64,000 nucleotides of DNA from Cotesia glomerata (GCF_020080835.1 NC_058160.1:22431152-22495151); one strand, 5' to 3'; counted from the first letter of the stretch, positions 23,068 through 36,984 are shown. Notes: generated by a model from the letters alone, not told the origin. Numbers and translations: made by a program.

Positions 23068-26000
23068 TCAACGTTTCTCACTCTGCTTAAAAAAAATCAT
23101 TAATTTAGATAAAACCCAAAAAGTACATATGTTAATTATTTAATGATTTGACGAAATAATTTACCTGCTTATTAAAGTAATTATCAACGGCTTTACGAGC
23201 GTGAGCGTAAGCCTGAGCAGCAGCTTCGGAAGCAACATTCTCATGGAATGACTTCATGGGATCAAAACCGCTGGCTGAGCTAGATTGAAATGCAAATGGT
23301 GCAATATTTTCCAGTGTAGTCATCGGTACGTAAGGATCAAAGCCTGGTGAAGAGAAATTTTGTGGTGCGTAATTTTGCGGGTAGAAAGGTGGTGGTGGTG
23401 GTGGAACATACATAGGAGGCATTCTAGTTGGGTTGCTGTGTCTGCGAGAGTGCAAATATCCATATGAAAAAGGATCAGGGTTATTTTTAGGATCGTTAGA
23501 GTAGCTACAAGAAGCACTTGTAGCGTAAGTTGGACATAAAGGTACGCTCGATGGCAATGGATTGCTAAAGTTACTAGGGGTATGTTCATCTTGAGGAGTT
23601 TTGCTGCTTGACTTTTCATGGTACGCCCATAACTTTTTTTCAGCTTCTTGTAATTCTTTCTTAGTCTGTTTCATACTTTTTTCTAATTCCCTCAATTTTT
23701 TTTCAGGCTTTGGCGACTTCGGGGCTGATGGATGAACCACAAAACAGCTTGAGGATACATTTGGAACAGTTGTCGCGTAACTTGGATTGTTATGTTGGCT
23801 CTTCTTATCTGTAAAAGTTTTTATATTTATGTGAGATTGTGGTACGGAACAAGTATTCCAAAAAGTACGGGGGTTTCCCATAATATTTGATGTAGGCTTA
23901 CTTTGCTGCTTGTTACAGTCTGATTCTTTCTTGGTATTTTTTTCGGTAGCTTCCGATGTCTCTGCAACAGCTTCTTTAGCTTTAGGTAAAGTTTCACGTA
24001 CATATGAATAATCACCACCTTGACGTTTGGTTAATTCCGGAATCAATTCCTCAGACTCATTGTCAGGCCCGATGTCTTCAATCACTACGTCAAAACGTAC
24101 TTCTTTCTTCGGATCTTCAGATTTTTTTGATCCTTCTTCAGTTTTAGTCGGCTTATTTTTGACAGAACCAGCATCTTGTTTAACTGAATCTGCAGAAGTA
24201 TTTTTTGTAACCGAATTTTCTTTGGTATCTAAGCTCGATGAACCACGCTTCTTGGCTTTAACATCAACGTTATTAGTTTCTTCGTTGTAATAAACAAGCT
24301 CAAAATTATTCTCGCTTACTCCAGACAGACTACTTGTTTCTGAAAGTGTACTGATGTCATCACTGGTAGATTGCTCATCTTGATCATGTACTATCTTGTC
24401 ATTGACTTCGCCGTCAGATTGATTAGTGTCTTGAGACCAGGTCTCTTTAACATTGTCTTTAGCGTCTTTTATTTCATCTTTCACTGGAATCACTGACGAG
24501 TTTGGGAAAATCCTCATGTTCTTTAAAAAATTAACTCTGAATTGCCTCTCTTGGTCAAGCCTTTTTCTCATCAGCTTCTCATATGTTTCGAATGTCACTG
24601 CATCTGAAGGATTTTGGATCAGTGAATTCAAAGAATCGTCGCAGCTGTAAGATTTATCAGGACGATTTTCATCAGTAGAGTGAGACTTTCTTTTGCATCC
24701 GCCGGTCTTTTGAACTTCTTCGCTGTCTAATTTCAAGCTAGATAACATTTTGGCGTTCAACGCCAATTCTTTTTCGATTTTAGATTTATTTTTTATTTTT
24801 GAAGAGATTGATTTCTTTGGAGAAGGTGCTGCAATTTTTTTAATTGTCGATTTCATCTCTAGAACATTTGGTCTCTTGGATTTAATTTTTTTAAACTGAT
24901 CGATTAAACTCTTCTGTTCTTGAGTCAAGTCATCACGCTTAAGCACAACTAAATTTGTTATTTTGGGTTTCTTTTTCTGATCGTTGGAACTCTTCTTTTC
25001 AGCAGGAGTAGAAATAACAGCCATATGCTGGGATTCCAAATCTTCTTTTATAGCTTTACGCAAGAGTTCATCACCAAATGCTGTTTCACTACGGGTTAAA
25101 TGATTACCCTCAACAGTTTCTGGGAATACCAATGGGGGATACTGTATGTGTTGTTGAGCCAAATTGTTCGGTCTCAAGTAAGTGGGAGCTAAATTTGTTG
25201 ATCTCGGGAACCAATAAGGTGGACAATAATAATTTGGTGGTTTGACAATAGTATAATTGCCACCAATCATACCATTTCTAAAGTCATATTTGTTTTCAGG
25301 ATTTATCGGATAAAAGGGTCCTTGGTGCCTCGTAAGACCAAAAAGCGCTGGGTTCTTTGGTGAAAAATTATGATTTCCCAATGAACTTTCATGTGAGTAT
25401 GAAAGTTGCGGAGTATGGTGATACAATTTATCACGACTTTCTTCATTTTTTATCTCTGTATCAATTTCTGACGAATTCAAAGCGCTGGATAATTTTTTTA
25501 AAACATTCTTCGTTACTTCAGTAATAATCTCTTGCTTAAACTGAAATTAATGAATAATTAGTTTTATTTTTAAGTAAATGTATGAATTTAGTTAAAAAAA
25601 AAAAAAAAAAAAAAAAGAGATCAATAAATAAATTATACCTGTTCTAAATAATTTTTACAGCAAGCGTTTGGTTCTGATTTATCATCAGCTTTACTTGACT
25701 TGGATTTTTTGTTAATGCAGTTGTATTTATTATGCTTGAAATCATTCTGCGTAACGGTTTCATTTTGCTGGGATGTTAAAACATCAACTTTGCTTTCCTC
25801 TTCTATCAGTTCTGCTTTGTCATCGTCAGTTGATATTTTAGCGTTCTCAGAATTAGCTTCTCGCTCAGATTTTTCATCAATCAGCAAGAAAACACTCTGG
25901 CCATTTTTCTCTTTGTACGCCTTAGCAAACTAAAATAAAAATATAACAATAAATAATAATAACAATAATTATGAAAAATAATATAAAATTTTATCCAAAC

Positions 26001-26387
26001 TATCAAATTACCAACCTTTATCGCTTCCATGAATTCCTGCTCAGAATCAATATGAATGACATCATCCTCATCGTCTATATAGTCAATAGATTTAACACCA
26101 TTCTTCAAAACATTAAAACTCTGTAAGAAAATTTAATAAATAATTATAAATTCATTATTGGCTGATGTGACAAATATGAGAAAAAAATAATGAAAATAAA
26201 AATAACTTACGATTAACTGTTTTTTGAAACTCGTAAAATTATCATCACCCAAAGGGTCAGCAGTTGCGTCTTTAGGATAATAATAAACAGTTATCATGTC
26301 AGGGTTCGTTGATGAATAAATGTTGAATGATACCGGTACAATGGCTGCCCAGGAAGGACCTGGTGATTTATCAGACAAGCGAAGCAT
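23068..26387 (-). CDS. PB1-domain protein of about 987 residues, family unknown
   Basis: Five minus-strand exons: 26387-26211, 26120-26016, 25929-25639, 25540-23165 and 23082-23068 (TGA), all GT-AG and phase 0. An in-frame stop lies upstream of the ATG at 26387. Residues about 31-112 look like a PB1 domain: ITVYYYPKD strand, then an acidic OPCA motif in SIDYIDDEDDVIHIDSEQEF, then FAKAYKEKNGQSVFLLID. The rest is low-complexity and probably disordered: a Tyr/Pro-rich stretch (GNYTIVKPPNYYCPPYWFP), many Lys/Glu/Ser-rich segments, a coiled coil at about 800-834 (KKLRELEKSMKQTKKELQEA), a Pro run (PPMYVPPPPPPFYPQNY, about 900) and a helical Ala-rich end. PB1 domains pair proteins in autophagy and kinase scaffolds, but no ZZ, UBA or kinase domain is present, so no function is assigned. 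Without the last splice the protein ends VNYFVKSLNN at 23132. Confidence 0.85.
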
Positions 26388-27000
26388 ATTCTTGCCTTTA
26401 TTTTTACCTCCCGGTAAATAATAAAATAATTATGCAAAACTGCGTTGTTCTTTGTGAATGAATAGGGAACGGCAGTAATGGCCGCACTGGTTGCTTACAA
26501 TCGCACAAAACTCAACGACAATTTACGACGTTTCCTCGCCTTGATTTACCGCAACTAACAAAGTTTTATCTTAATCAATTTTCTGCGGTTAAATACACTT
26601 ATTGTTATTAATCAGATCTATTTTTAATTATTGTGAATTACTAACTGTTTTTAAGGCTTGTTTTAAGCTTGTCACACTTGACAGTATTTTTATTCCAGCA
26701 GACTTTATCGATTGACGATGGAAAAAAAGACAGCCACGTACATGACTCGGGTTAGGTTTAGTAAACATCCCCACTCTCTTTTTGTCTATCCTATGTGTAT
26801 AGGTCCATACTTTTTGAAGCTTTGGTAGTATAGAGATAAATGCGCACGCATCTTTATTTCAGTCAAATACGGCGCAGTGAAAACAAGAGATTTGAATTTG
26901 CCGGGCGTTACAGTGCTTGCGGCCAGTGAAAGAGCTAAAATATAACGGAAAAGTACTGCGTCATAGCGATATTATTCACAACTGAATGGGAGAGAGAAGC
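26388..27000. promoter_or_regulatory. Upstream region of the PB1-domain gene
   Basis: About 600 bases upstream of the ATG. GC rises around 26460-26560 (GGCAGTAATGGCCGCACTGG) and 26740-26960, as in a TATA-less promoter. No specific element can be named, and no gene is seen leaving in the other direction. Confidence 0.3.
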
Positions 27001-27198
27001 GTCATGAAAATTAAGTTAGCCAACATCTAACAATTTTTAGAATTTTTTTTTTATTAAAAAAATTATTACAAAATAATAAAAAAAATTTTCATTTGTAAAA
27101 AATTTGAAAAACTGTTAGTGTAATGTTTAAAAAATATTTTTTAGTTCTAATTTAATCATTAAAAAAAAATTAAAAATTTCGGCAAACTTTAGTGTTAT
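27001..27198. repeat. Hairpin repeat, ATTAGC(C/A)NACATNTGA family, copy 3
   Basis: Left arm AAATTAAGTTAGCCAACATCT, right arm CGGCAAACTTTAGTGTTATGA, with poly(A)/poly(T)-rich inner sequence. Confidence 0.4.
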
Positions 27199-30100
27199 GA
27201 AGCATCTAAATATTCTGCGTATTTGCTTATAATTGTTATGTTTTATTGTTTAATTATTGGACATTTAATTTTTTTAAGTAATTAAAACACAAAATACAGG
27301 ATCACCGAGTATAGTAATGTCAAGTGTAATTATTTTTTGTCGGGATACAGATAAAAGTATGATTTAAAATTTGCTTGTCCGAGATACGTACAGTAGTAAG
27401 TTAGATAGATTTTTTCAATGGAAATTTAGTCACGGAGTTTGTATGTATGGAAAAATTTGTAAAGAAATTTAGCAAGTAAATTAGTACACGGAATGTCATT
27501 AAAATAAGTAAAAATCTGAAAATTTATTTCTGGAGAAAAAATTTCAATATAAAAAAAAATTGCATAAAAATAAATTATTAATTACATCGATTGAAAAAAA
27601 AAAATTTTTAGACTTTTGCTACTTTCTGTATCATTGTCGGGAGTCAATGTCATGTACTTGTTGGTTAAAGTTGTTGATGGTATTATGAATGATAACACTT
27701 AGGTATGTATATTACGTTGATTAATCATGTAAACTGATGAATAGGTCATGATTTGACGATGATTTTTTAGGATGAAAGCTGATGTGCTGTTGGATTTAGG
27801 CGGCAAAAATTTTGACGTAAGATGGCGCTTGATTAAGTTTAGCACGCTTGTGTTACAGCGAGAGGTAAGAGAAGAGCTAAGACATGAAACTTTAGTTTTT
27901 AATAGAATCATTATATATTTATAAATATTTAATTACAAGTAAATAATTAAATATTCGTAATTTAAGTTCGTTGATGCTGATTAATAGGATTTATTATTAA
28001 TTAGATAAAAATGAAATCTTGAACAATAGCAACGAATGATCACTTATTGACTGTTGTCAAAAATTTCAGTCCTGTTTGTTTGAAAAAAGTTATCAGTAAT
28101 TCCAAATTCGTTTTAATTATTAAAAGTAATGATAGTATTATAATTTTTATTATATTTAATACAACTAAATGAATATATATTTTTTCAGTATTTTATTTAT
28201 TAATATATCATACTGGTTTCTAAAAATTAATCTCAGGTATCATTTTTTTTTAAAAAGAACAAATATTAATTTATCTAATTGATTTTTAAAGATGCTGCTC
28301 ATGAATTTGGATCTTCTGATGTTTTCAACAAAAGTAGCAGAGTTCATCACCGGTAAGTGATATTAATTTGTATATCTGTTTTAATTATATATGCGATTAT
28401 GTATTATAATTTTAAGGCCACATCTTCAGTTCCGTACTTCTTTGTAGAATACTTTATTTTTCCAATTTACCCTGATAGCCACGCTTTGAGTAAAATAACC
28501 TGCACTGGCGGGATTTTAGCCAAGTCGTTTCAAAGTTCACTTAAAGTCACTCACTGCAGAATCCTGTATTGAATCTGTAGTGAAGTTGGTTAGGAAATTC
28601 AAATAAACCTACGCCGACATCTGAACTAAAGCTGTTGACAAGTTTTTATTTGCAGAAGGTTAGCTAAAAGTTGTAATGAGATTTGCGTAAAAAATAATGT
28701 CAAGTTAGACTGTAACATTTTTTAACAAATTTTTTAGCTGAAGTTGTATAAATTTTAAACTTCAATTTTCATTTAAAATACTAACAAATATGAAGACATA
28801 TTTAGCAATCAAGTTTTTAACTCAGAAAGTTCAATCTACAACACAACAAATTTTGAGGCAATTATTTCGATATGATTTTTTAAGAAAGATAATGCATAAA
28901 ATTAAGAACCTACGATTTTCTTAGTCATTTGATGAAGTATTAATTACTTATAACTCATAAATAAGTAACTCAATGAAATTAAATAAAAATTTTTATATTT
29001 TAATTGAAAAGGATAAATTTGAAAAAGATAATTTTTTAACCTGATGTTTTTTCCTATCGTTAAAAAACATTTATTCGAAGAAGTTTTTCACCTACGGCAA
29101 ATATAGCACCAAAGTTATATTTATACGCAAAATAAATATGAAAAATAAATTTACTGTTAATTTTTTTTATTTGATTTTGTACAAATATATAAAATTGATT
29201 ACATTGGTCTCAGAATTAATATATATTTCTTATAATTTATTAATAATTATAAAAATAGCAAAAATAACAATGATAATAGTGATCGTAATAACAATTATAA
29301 TTGTAGTTGTAATTTATTAACAATTGGCCATAAGATTGAATTTCTCTGATGGCTATAAGGCTTATACCGACAAACTATCATCAATTTTCGGTAATTTACC
29401 GATCGTAGAATGCAAATGGTAAAATTTTTGTACTCTGCCGCATTAACAGACATTGTCTCAAAGTTCAGTGCAGGTTCACTCAAACTCCTGCACTACAAGA
29501 TGTTTAATGAAACTGTCGTTAGATTCGAGTCGTAGATTTTTCACAACTTGGAGTCCAGTCTAAAGCCAACTTGTATTCTGCATGGCTATCAGGGTATTAT
29601 CATTTCTGCAATAGAATAACTGATACAGCGGCATTTGTTATTGTCGACATCTAATTCTGTTAGATGCTTAATCCTCAATCTCCTAGAGGCCACTACCATG
29701 TCAATTTTCCATATAAATATTTTATGTTCAAACTAACATCAGTAAGGTCATGAAAACGTTAGGAATGTTTTTTTTTAAAGCATTATTAAAATAATTTTTT
29801 ACTCGGAAATTTTATAGAGATTCAATATCGAAACAGGTATTAATCATAACTATAAATTACAATTAAAATTTCTTCAAGTCCAACAAAAATCTTTAGTAAA
29901 GTACTTCTCTACCGCGTCTTGAAATTTATGAAACTAATCCCGAAAAACGTGATAAATCCAAAACAAGTAAAAAATAATTCATCTAATAAATTTATAGATC
30001 CAGATGTTTTTCATCGACGTAGTGTTGAAACTGGGCTTATAAGTCTTGATATCATGTAATATATTTTTCCTAGTAGGGTGGTAAGACCTGAGCGACAAGC

Positions 30101-33100
30101 GAGGGAAAACCCTCGAGGTATTTTTTCCATCTCGTTTTTTTTATATTTTTTTGCGTGTGTCATCAATTGTCTTTTCCACCCTCCTTATACTGGCGCAGGT
30201 GCTTTCCCAAGATCCGTTCTTCACTTTCTCTTTTTCCTCTTTTCGTCTACTGGCACTTCCTTCAACAGGCTAGCCACCCACTTCCATCTGCCCTCCCCTC
30301 CTCACTGCCGCTTTTTCTTCGTACTCGCGACAAAAAACCCGTACACGTACATGTATACACTCACATAATATAACGAGCGTATAATACGCATTTTCGAGTG
30401 TCTCATTTTCTCGACAGTGTATATTATATCTACAAAATGAAGAAACTTTTTCGCTTCTCAGTCCTCTGAAAAACAAAACACTCAACTAAACTCACCTCTC
30501 AAAATATTTACCGCCATATTAAAAAACAAGTGTACAGTTATTAAAACTTAAAACTACCAACAAAATAATAAATTTTCCAGCTGACAAATTTATCATTTTT
30601 ATTATTTTTATTCTTATTCTTACTCTCATTCTTATCTTAAACATTTTTTTATGCTATGCGCCGGGAAACTTTTTACCCTATTCATTTTATTTTTCACTCT
30701 ATCCTGAAATAGAATAAATTCAGAGTTTCCGCGCTAATTTTACGGGTAATTTGGCTCGCTATTCCAGACATATCCAGGCTCCTGTCCCAAGGGATGACCA
30801 TCCTCTTGGATAGGATAAGGTTGCTACAATCATTGTAGAGGAGACTTATCAGAATACGGAATTGTTCTACGGCGTCGTTCCCAAAGGCCTCGGCGTATTC
30901 TATCCTCCAGATCGATGCTTCTCTAAGCGTAAAAGTATTGGCATAATTTGTCGTGTCTCCGAACAACTTCTTTACTCCAATAAAAAACAACATCAGCATC
31001 AATACCCTCACTCTCACTCTCACTTTCAATCTCAATCTCACCCTTATTTTTATTCATTAGTTTGTTATCGTTATCGTTATTTCTACTTTCCTCTTTACTT
31101 CTTTTATGATTGTTTTTTTTTTCGCGATTGTTGATAGCTTCTGTGAATTAATCAGCTTGTCCTTAGATCCATTAAGAAAGTCTTTGGCATAACACTATAT
31201 CAGGATAAGATTAACCAGGAATCAATTGTGTGAGGGTTTCAACCTCAGTCTTTTGTATCAGCTCAATAAATCATTGGATTTGCGACGTTTCTCGTTTATT
31301 CATTGTCACATTTAGGCAGTATTCGCGTGCCCATCAAGCTCTATTTCACTCTTATTCAACACCACCTTTTACATTTTCGGATATTCCGATCTGCCTCCAC
31401 CCATCCTCTTATTCCGAGTTTTCATTTAATACATAAATATATTTTATATTTTATTTTTACTGCTGACAACCAGGGAGAGGAGCGAAAGCAGGGTGGAGGA
31501 GAATAAAGGAGACTAGAAAGATAAAAAATAATTCTTTCGAATCCTCTTTTACACACAAAATTGTAACCCGGAATCCCGGATCCCCGAAGACAAGCACCTG
31601 ATACCCCGATGGACAGACAGACAAACGTGCTCAACGTGCAAATTCCCTCCGAGACGAAGCTTTGCATTAGTAACCACTTCAACAGCACGTTTGACAAAAT
31701 CGTTAGGATCGAATTTTACGAATTGATACGATAAAAAACGCGCCGTTATTTATTATTATTTTGATTTCTTTTCTTTTTAATTTTTTTTTCTTTTCTCTTT
31801 TTCATTCGTTCGTTCATTCATTTATTTATATATTTATTTATACTTATTTGTATTCCGAGATAAATAACCTCTTGTAAATTGTTAACTCATGCTGGAACCC
31901 GAGTTCAGGTTATAAATAATGCAAGAGAATTTATTTCTGTATCGAAATGTGAGGTAGCAGTCATGACCTTGCTTGGAGAAATTTTCACACGAAAAAATTT
32001 GAAAATTGTGCTCAATAATTTTACACCATCAGATGACAAGATTGGTGTGAAATTTTTTAAGTATTTAATTAAATTACTAAATATTTTAAGCTTGTGCGTT
32101 AGAATATTTTAAATTTCAAATTTTTTTTTTAATTTTGTCTAAACTATGGAAGATACGGAAAAATTGATAAGAATATTTTTTTACAGGAAATTTAATTTTC
32201 TATTAAAAAGCTTTCTTATAATTTTTCTGTATCTTTAATATTTAATCCAGAACTCGGATTTTTAACTTTTGCAAAAATTTTTTAAGATTGTTATTGAATC
32301 GTTGTAATTTTTGCTAGTAAATGCTGGCCTTTTTCTTCATAATGAAGTACCAAATGTATGTGTAAGGGATAATCATTGTAAAGGTGTAAAACTCTACAGT
32401 GAGATGATCCAAGGCGTTTTAATTGCGAGGCGTATCGGGAAAGTGGAATCTACTATATAGTCGTCTTATAATTCAACGTTATCAGAGTTGCACAGAGACG
32501 ATGCCTTAAGTTTTATTCGTCTTACCCTTTGCCTTTTAATCCTGATCTTCCTTTTGTATGTGTGTACCAACTTTCTATACCAACACCTATATTTACACCT
32601 TAACCTCCGGTAGGCAGGAGTTGAGCTTTCTGGTTCGTTGGTATTCAATGGCATAGCTTCGAGATTTCTGGCGTGACCGGAAATTGAAATGAAAGCTATC
32701 TTGGATTGGGTACGGAGGAAAATAAATCGATTCGTTTGGATAAAAAAAAAAAAAAAAATCACAAGTAGAAAAAAAATGTAAGAATGAAAATTGTTCTCCC
32801 TGAAAGTGGAAAGTGTAAAGATAACGTGAAAAAATAGTAATTGATTTTGTACCCAAGACATTTTGATTTTCTGGATTCTGTAGTGGTCCGCTTGGCTCCG
32901 ATCGCCGAGACTAGGAGAAGGGAATAGAAGCAGTACCATTCGAATAATACAAGTTTGTATGTGTGAGAGTGTGTTGGGTAAAAAGAAGGTGAAATAGTTG
33001 TTCTACTCTCAAGGGAATAAGATATCTTGGAGGACTGAGGGACACGACCCTCTTTATCGGTTGTACTAGACATTGATGTATCACAGGTGAAATCCTTATC

Positions 33101-34050
33101 CCCTTTTAACATCCGAGTACTACCGACTATAAATGTCTGTGTATAGACTCTGCCGAGAGTTAAGAGTATCGACTTCACCAAACTGCTGCGACCATTAACG
33201 CAAATTGAGAATAAGAAACATTGAGGATTCGAAATCCAGTGAGACCTCAGTTGAATTAATGATTCTATTCGGATCCGTATAATGGAGAAAGTTCTCCATC
33301 GGCTCCTGGCTGGGTATATCACAACCAGGAAATAGTCCAGAAGACGATCAACCGCCAACCCACTTGACATCAGCCAATCCACGGACGTGATGAGCTTCTG
33401 TACACACTCTTCAGTCTTTCTATTCTTACATTCCGAGCGAGTTATGCCTTTGTTTGATAGTCTAATAGTCATTTCATGACTAAGAAGTATTAAGTAGAAA
33501 TTAAATCTTCATGTTTGCCAAAATGGAGTCTATCTTCATCTGGATTTTCGAGAAGTTAGACTAAGAATACTAGTTGTTTTTATTCAGAGTGAAATTTTAC
33601 GATAGTTTTTTCTAGGGCAGACTTTAAATAACTTATATCCATTGTGAACAAGGAATGGCTCCTTAAGAAGTTTGAAACTTGAAATTTTTTATTGACTTGG
33701 AAATTTGCAAGAAATGAAAAATTTTCTAGATAATGATTGTTTCATTTTTAAGGAAGGCAATTCTTTTGGTTCAAAATGAAATTTTTTAAAAGTGTTTTTA
33801 TAGATAATAAAATAATCATACATGGAGAATAAATTATAGTAAGAACAATAACAATTGTAGTTTTATTTATTAGACGTTGGAAATCTCTATTGAAGTCTCC
33901 TTATTTTATTTCATTCTGTAGTAAATGGTGCCACCATTGTTGTTGTCCTCACTAAAATTTATTTTCCGTGTATTATTTTGAAGTTTCAACATCATTTTTT
34001 TGAAGTTTGAAAAAAAAATATAAATGCAATTTTACAAGTCAGAAGTAATC
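27199..34050. other. Gene-poor unique region, part 1
   Basis: No coding exon could be supported. GC-balanced, apparently unique stretches at about 30060-31740 and 32300-33480 stand out from the AT-rich background, with short CT- and TC-rich runs (for example CTCTCACTCTCACT near 31010). Frames of up to 237 codons occur (32759-33472, minus) but show no family match and no splice or composition support. Confidence 0.4.
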
Positions 34051-34260
34051 TTTTTCTGCTTAAAAAATTGCGTTGATGAATTCCGCAAACTGCATCAAAA
34101 GCATTTGATTTGTTGGATGGATATCGCAATTAAAAATGTTCAACAAATTTTGTTTTTAATCAACTATTATTAGATTTTCGAGCTTGAAAAACTTGTAAAT
34201 GTATACAAGTTGTATTTTTATAGAAAATTTTTCAAGCTTTTTGAGATCGATTACAGATTT
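34050..34260. repeat. Fragment of the GAGCTNNAAGAGCTC repeat family
   Basis: Contains GGATATCGCAATTAAAAATG and TTTTCGAGCTTGAAAAACTTG, both shared with the fragment at 36050-36300. Only part of the family unit is present. Confidence 0.45.
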
Positions 34261-36049
34261 TTGTTTAAATTAAATTTTCTGTTAAATCAACGGTTGTGCA
34301 GTTACATAGCGCTTTACACAATTAACTTTTTATAAATAATTGCTTGCATCATCCCGCGATAAAATAAACCTTGCTTTCGGATTTCTGGTCCCAAAATTTG
34401 GAAAAAAACTTCTGGTGATCTCATGGACATAAAAATATATGCAGCCGAGAGACTATTAAAATTTTTGCTCTCGAATCAAATTAATTTTTTTATCAGAGTA
34501 GAAGCTTTCAACGCAAGTGCGTAATAGAGTTATGAAATCTCAACTTTTCGATAGTGTCAAGTCGTGTAACAGGAGCTTTGCGGTTTCGACCATAGTGTCA
34601 CAACTAAGCGAGGGGGTTAGAGCCATGGGGTTTTTGTCCCTGCTCTCGGGATCCGCACGTAGAGTATTTGACTACGTGCTTAGGCAAACCGCCGGCGTAT
34701 AATGCACCCACGCATTGAACAAGGGGTTTATAAAGCCGTGGAGTAACTAACGCTGGTGCGAGGGAGATGAGATAAAGGAGGGTCGTCGAAAAGAGACACA
34801 GACAGCCTCAATCAATAGTCAAATGCGGCAGTTTAGATGTCACTACACTCTCGGAGGATGGGTACCTGTAATAGAGGGAGTGTCGATTCTAATTATGCAG
34901 TCATCCCTCAATGCATGCCCGGTTGTTGCTGCATCTCCTATCTCTTGACTCTGGTTAGTTCGTCCTCGTTCAACATTCATCGAGTTTCCGAGTCGAGCTT
35001 CCCGTCGATGTCGATCACTTTCATTTCTCCCCGTCGTGTTTGCTAGTTTTACAATTAGGAGTACGCTAAACGAGTTCAAACAAAAATCCGTTCTCTCCAG
35101 CGCTATTTATCTTTGTTTAACTATTTTACAATTTACAAATATACAACGCCGCTATTTTAGCTTCACCAATTACCGTTCCCTTTCGTTTCAAATTCTATGG
35201 CAGTTATCGCATTTATTTTTAAACAAGTTGATGATGCTGTGATTGCAACACTCTTTAAAAATCAAATTAACTTATATTTTAAATCTGTTTTTAATTAATG
35301 TATCATTCTGAAAATTTTCAACATCAAAATTAGAAAAAATAATGAACTGAAAAAAAGTTTTTTTTTAACTAAAAAAATTAACGTTTAGAAGATTAAAAAA
35401 AAAATTATAAAAAGTACATTACAAATTTAAGCAGGTACTGTGCAAAATCACTTATCTTACAATATTCTTCAATTTTTGAATACGCGTATTTCTAAGTGTC
35501 CTCTATACGAATAAAATTTTTTTAATAGTCCTTGCGGTGCTAATTTTCGAAATATTAGCAATTAAAAATCGTACATCTAACATGTATCCCTTATCCTGAC
35601 CGTAGTTATAGTGAACATTTTATTGAATAACAACCATACTTTTCTTAAAATTTTTTTGAAAAACTGAGAATATTTAATTGAAGTTATAACAAGTATTTTT
35701 TATCAAAAATAATATAAACGAGCGGTATTCATTTTTTTATAAAAAATGTTTGAAGTTAGTGACTTTTGATATTTTACGTGAGTGGAAGTAAGTGAGCGAT
35801 AGTCTGTAAAATGAGAGGCAGCACTAGTGCGTGAGAAAGAAACCAATAGCCATAACCTATTGGTGTCTCTATTTACCGCAGTACCTCCTTAATCGATTTT
35901 TAATGTTCAAAATTAATCGAGAGTGATTAATGAAAAATTTCCAAAACATTGTTTATTTAACATAATTTCAAAATTTAACATCGAATCGTAAAATAGTAGG
36001 TAAAAAAATAATTTTTTTGAGCTTGAAAAACGGCGTCGAATGCTGCAAG
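34261..36049. other. Gene-poor unique region, part 2
   Basis: A GC-balanced block at about 34490-35060 (with CGGGATCCGCACGTAGAG and CCCGGTTGTTGCTGCATC) is flanked by AT-rich sequence. The short frames at 34517-34702 and 34837-35046 have no recognisable product. Nothing else was seen. Confidence 0.35.
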
Positions 36050-36300
36050 TTCCACAAAAAATGATTGAATCGCTCGAAGGATATCGCAATTAAAAATTTT
36101 CTAAAAAGTGTGTTTTCAACAACCATTAGAATTTCGAGCTTGAAGAGCTCAAAAAAGAATAAAAATTGTATTTTTGAGCTTGAAGAGCTCAAAGCCGGAA
36201 TAGATAATTTCTCAAGCGTTTTATACATAGAGGGAAGTTCCAGGGGTGGCCTGCAGTATCAACCGTTCTCTAGATTTTTTTATCCAAAAAAATTCAGTCT
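36050..36300. repeat. Fragment of the GAGCTNNAAGAGCTC repeat family
   Basis: Two GAGCTTGAAGAGCTCAAA palindromes at about 36138 and 36177, followed by GAAGTTCCAGGGGTGGCCTGC and CAACCGTTCTCTAGATTTTT, the same 3' end as in the copies at 41940, 56470 and 59095. Confidence 0.6.
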
Positions 36301-36351
36301 ACAATAAAGAGTTTCTTCTTTCTCTCAAAGTAATTGAAATCAATAGTATAT

Positions 36352-36424
36352 TACACTACGAGGCGAAGCCGAGGGCATCATGGCGCGCAGTTCAGGGCTC
36401 TCAAATTTTTGCCCTCGTAGTGTA
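36352..36424. repeat. Short hairpin with GC-rich loop
   Basis: Stem TACACTACGAGG and CCTCGTAGTGTA, with GCGAAGCCGAGGGCATC inside. First of four such hairpins within 1.5 kb. Confidence 0.7.
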
Positions 36425-36479
36425 TACTAGTTTTCTTGCTATCCGGTCGAAAGTACGCAAAAAATTGCGTTGAAAAAAA

Positions 36480-36548
36480 TTGATGCCTGCCCCCGACATT
36501 TGCGGCACGAGCGAAGCGAGTGCTGCTGGTCAGAGGGGCAGGCATCAA
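36480..36548. repeat. Short hairpin with palindromic loop
   Basis: Perfect stem TTGATGCCTGCCCC and GGGGCAGGCATCAA; the loop contains GCACGAGCGAAGCGAGTGC, itself near-palindromic. Confidence 0.8.
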
Positions 36549-36984
36549 ATACACCTGTCAATAAAGATATTAATTTATAATCTATCATATTACTACTTTC
36601 TTTTGAGAAAAGATCTTAATTTAATTAAATAAATTTAAAATTATAAATTAACTCTGATTTTAAAAATAAAAAAAAAATAGAAAAATGAAATAATAATTGT
36701 AAAATGCATAGAAAAAAAAAATTAAGAAAAAAATCTGTATTTTTTCAAAAAATTATTTGTTCAATAATGAATTTATTTATTTGAAAATATCTATCAGAAT
36801 AAAAAATATTTCTCGTTTTTTTTTGTAATTTAAATATTTAATAAGTCTCATTTCATTAAAATAAATATTTATTTTCTTTAATTAACTTAGTTTCAACCTA
36901 AACTCATCGACACATAACAAGACAGATACATTCATAACAATCACAAGTAAGGTTAGGCTTCTAAACATAAGTAATAAAGTGAGC

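Noticed and set aside
30078..30368. Overlapping frames on both strands (30078-30485)
   Set aside because: Frames on both strands overlap in CT-rich DNA without homology; typical of biased composition.
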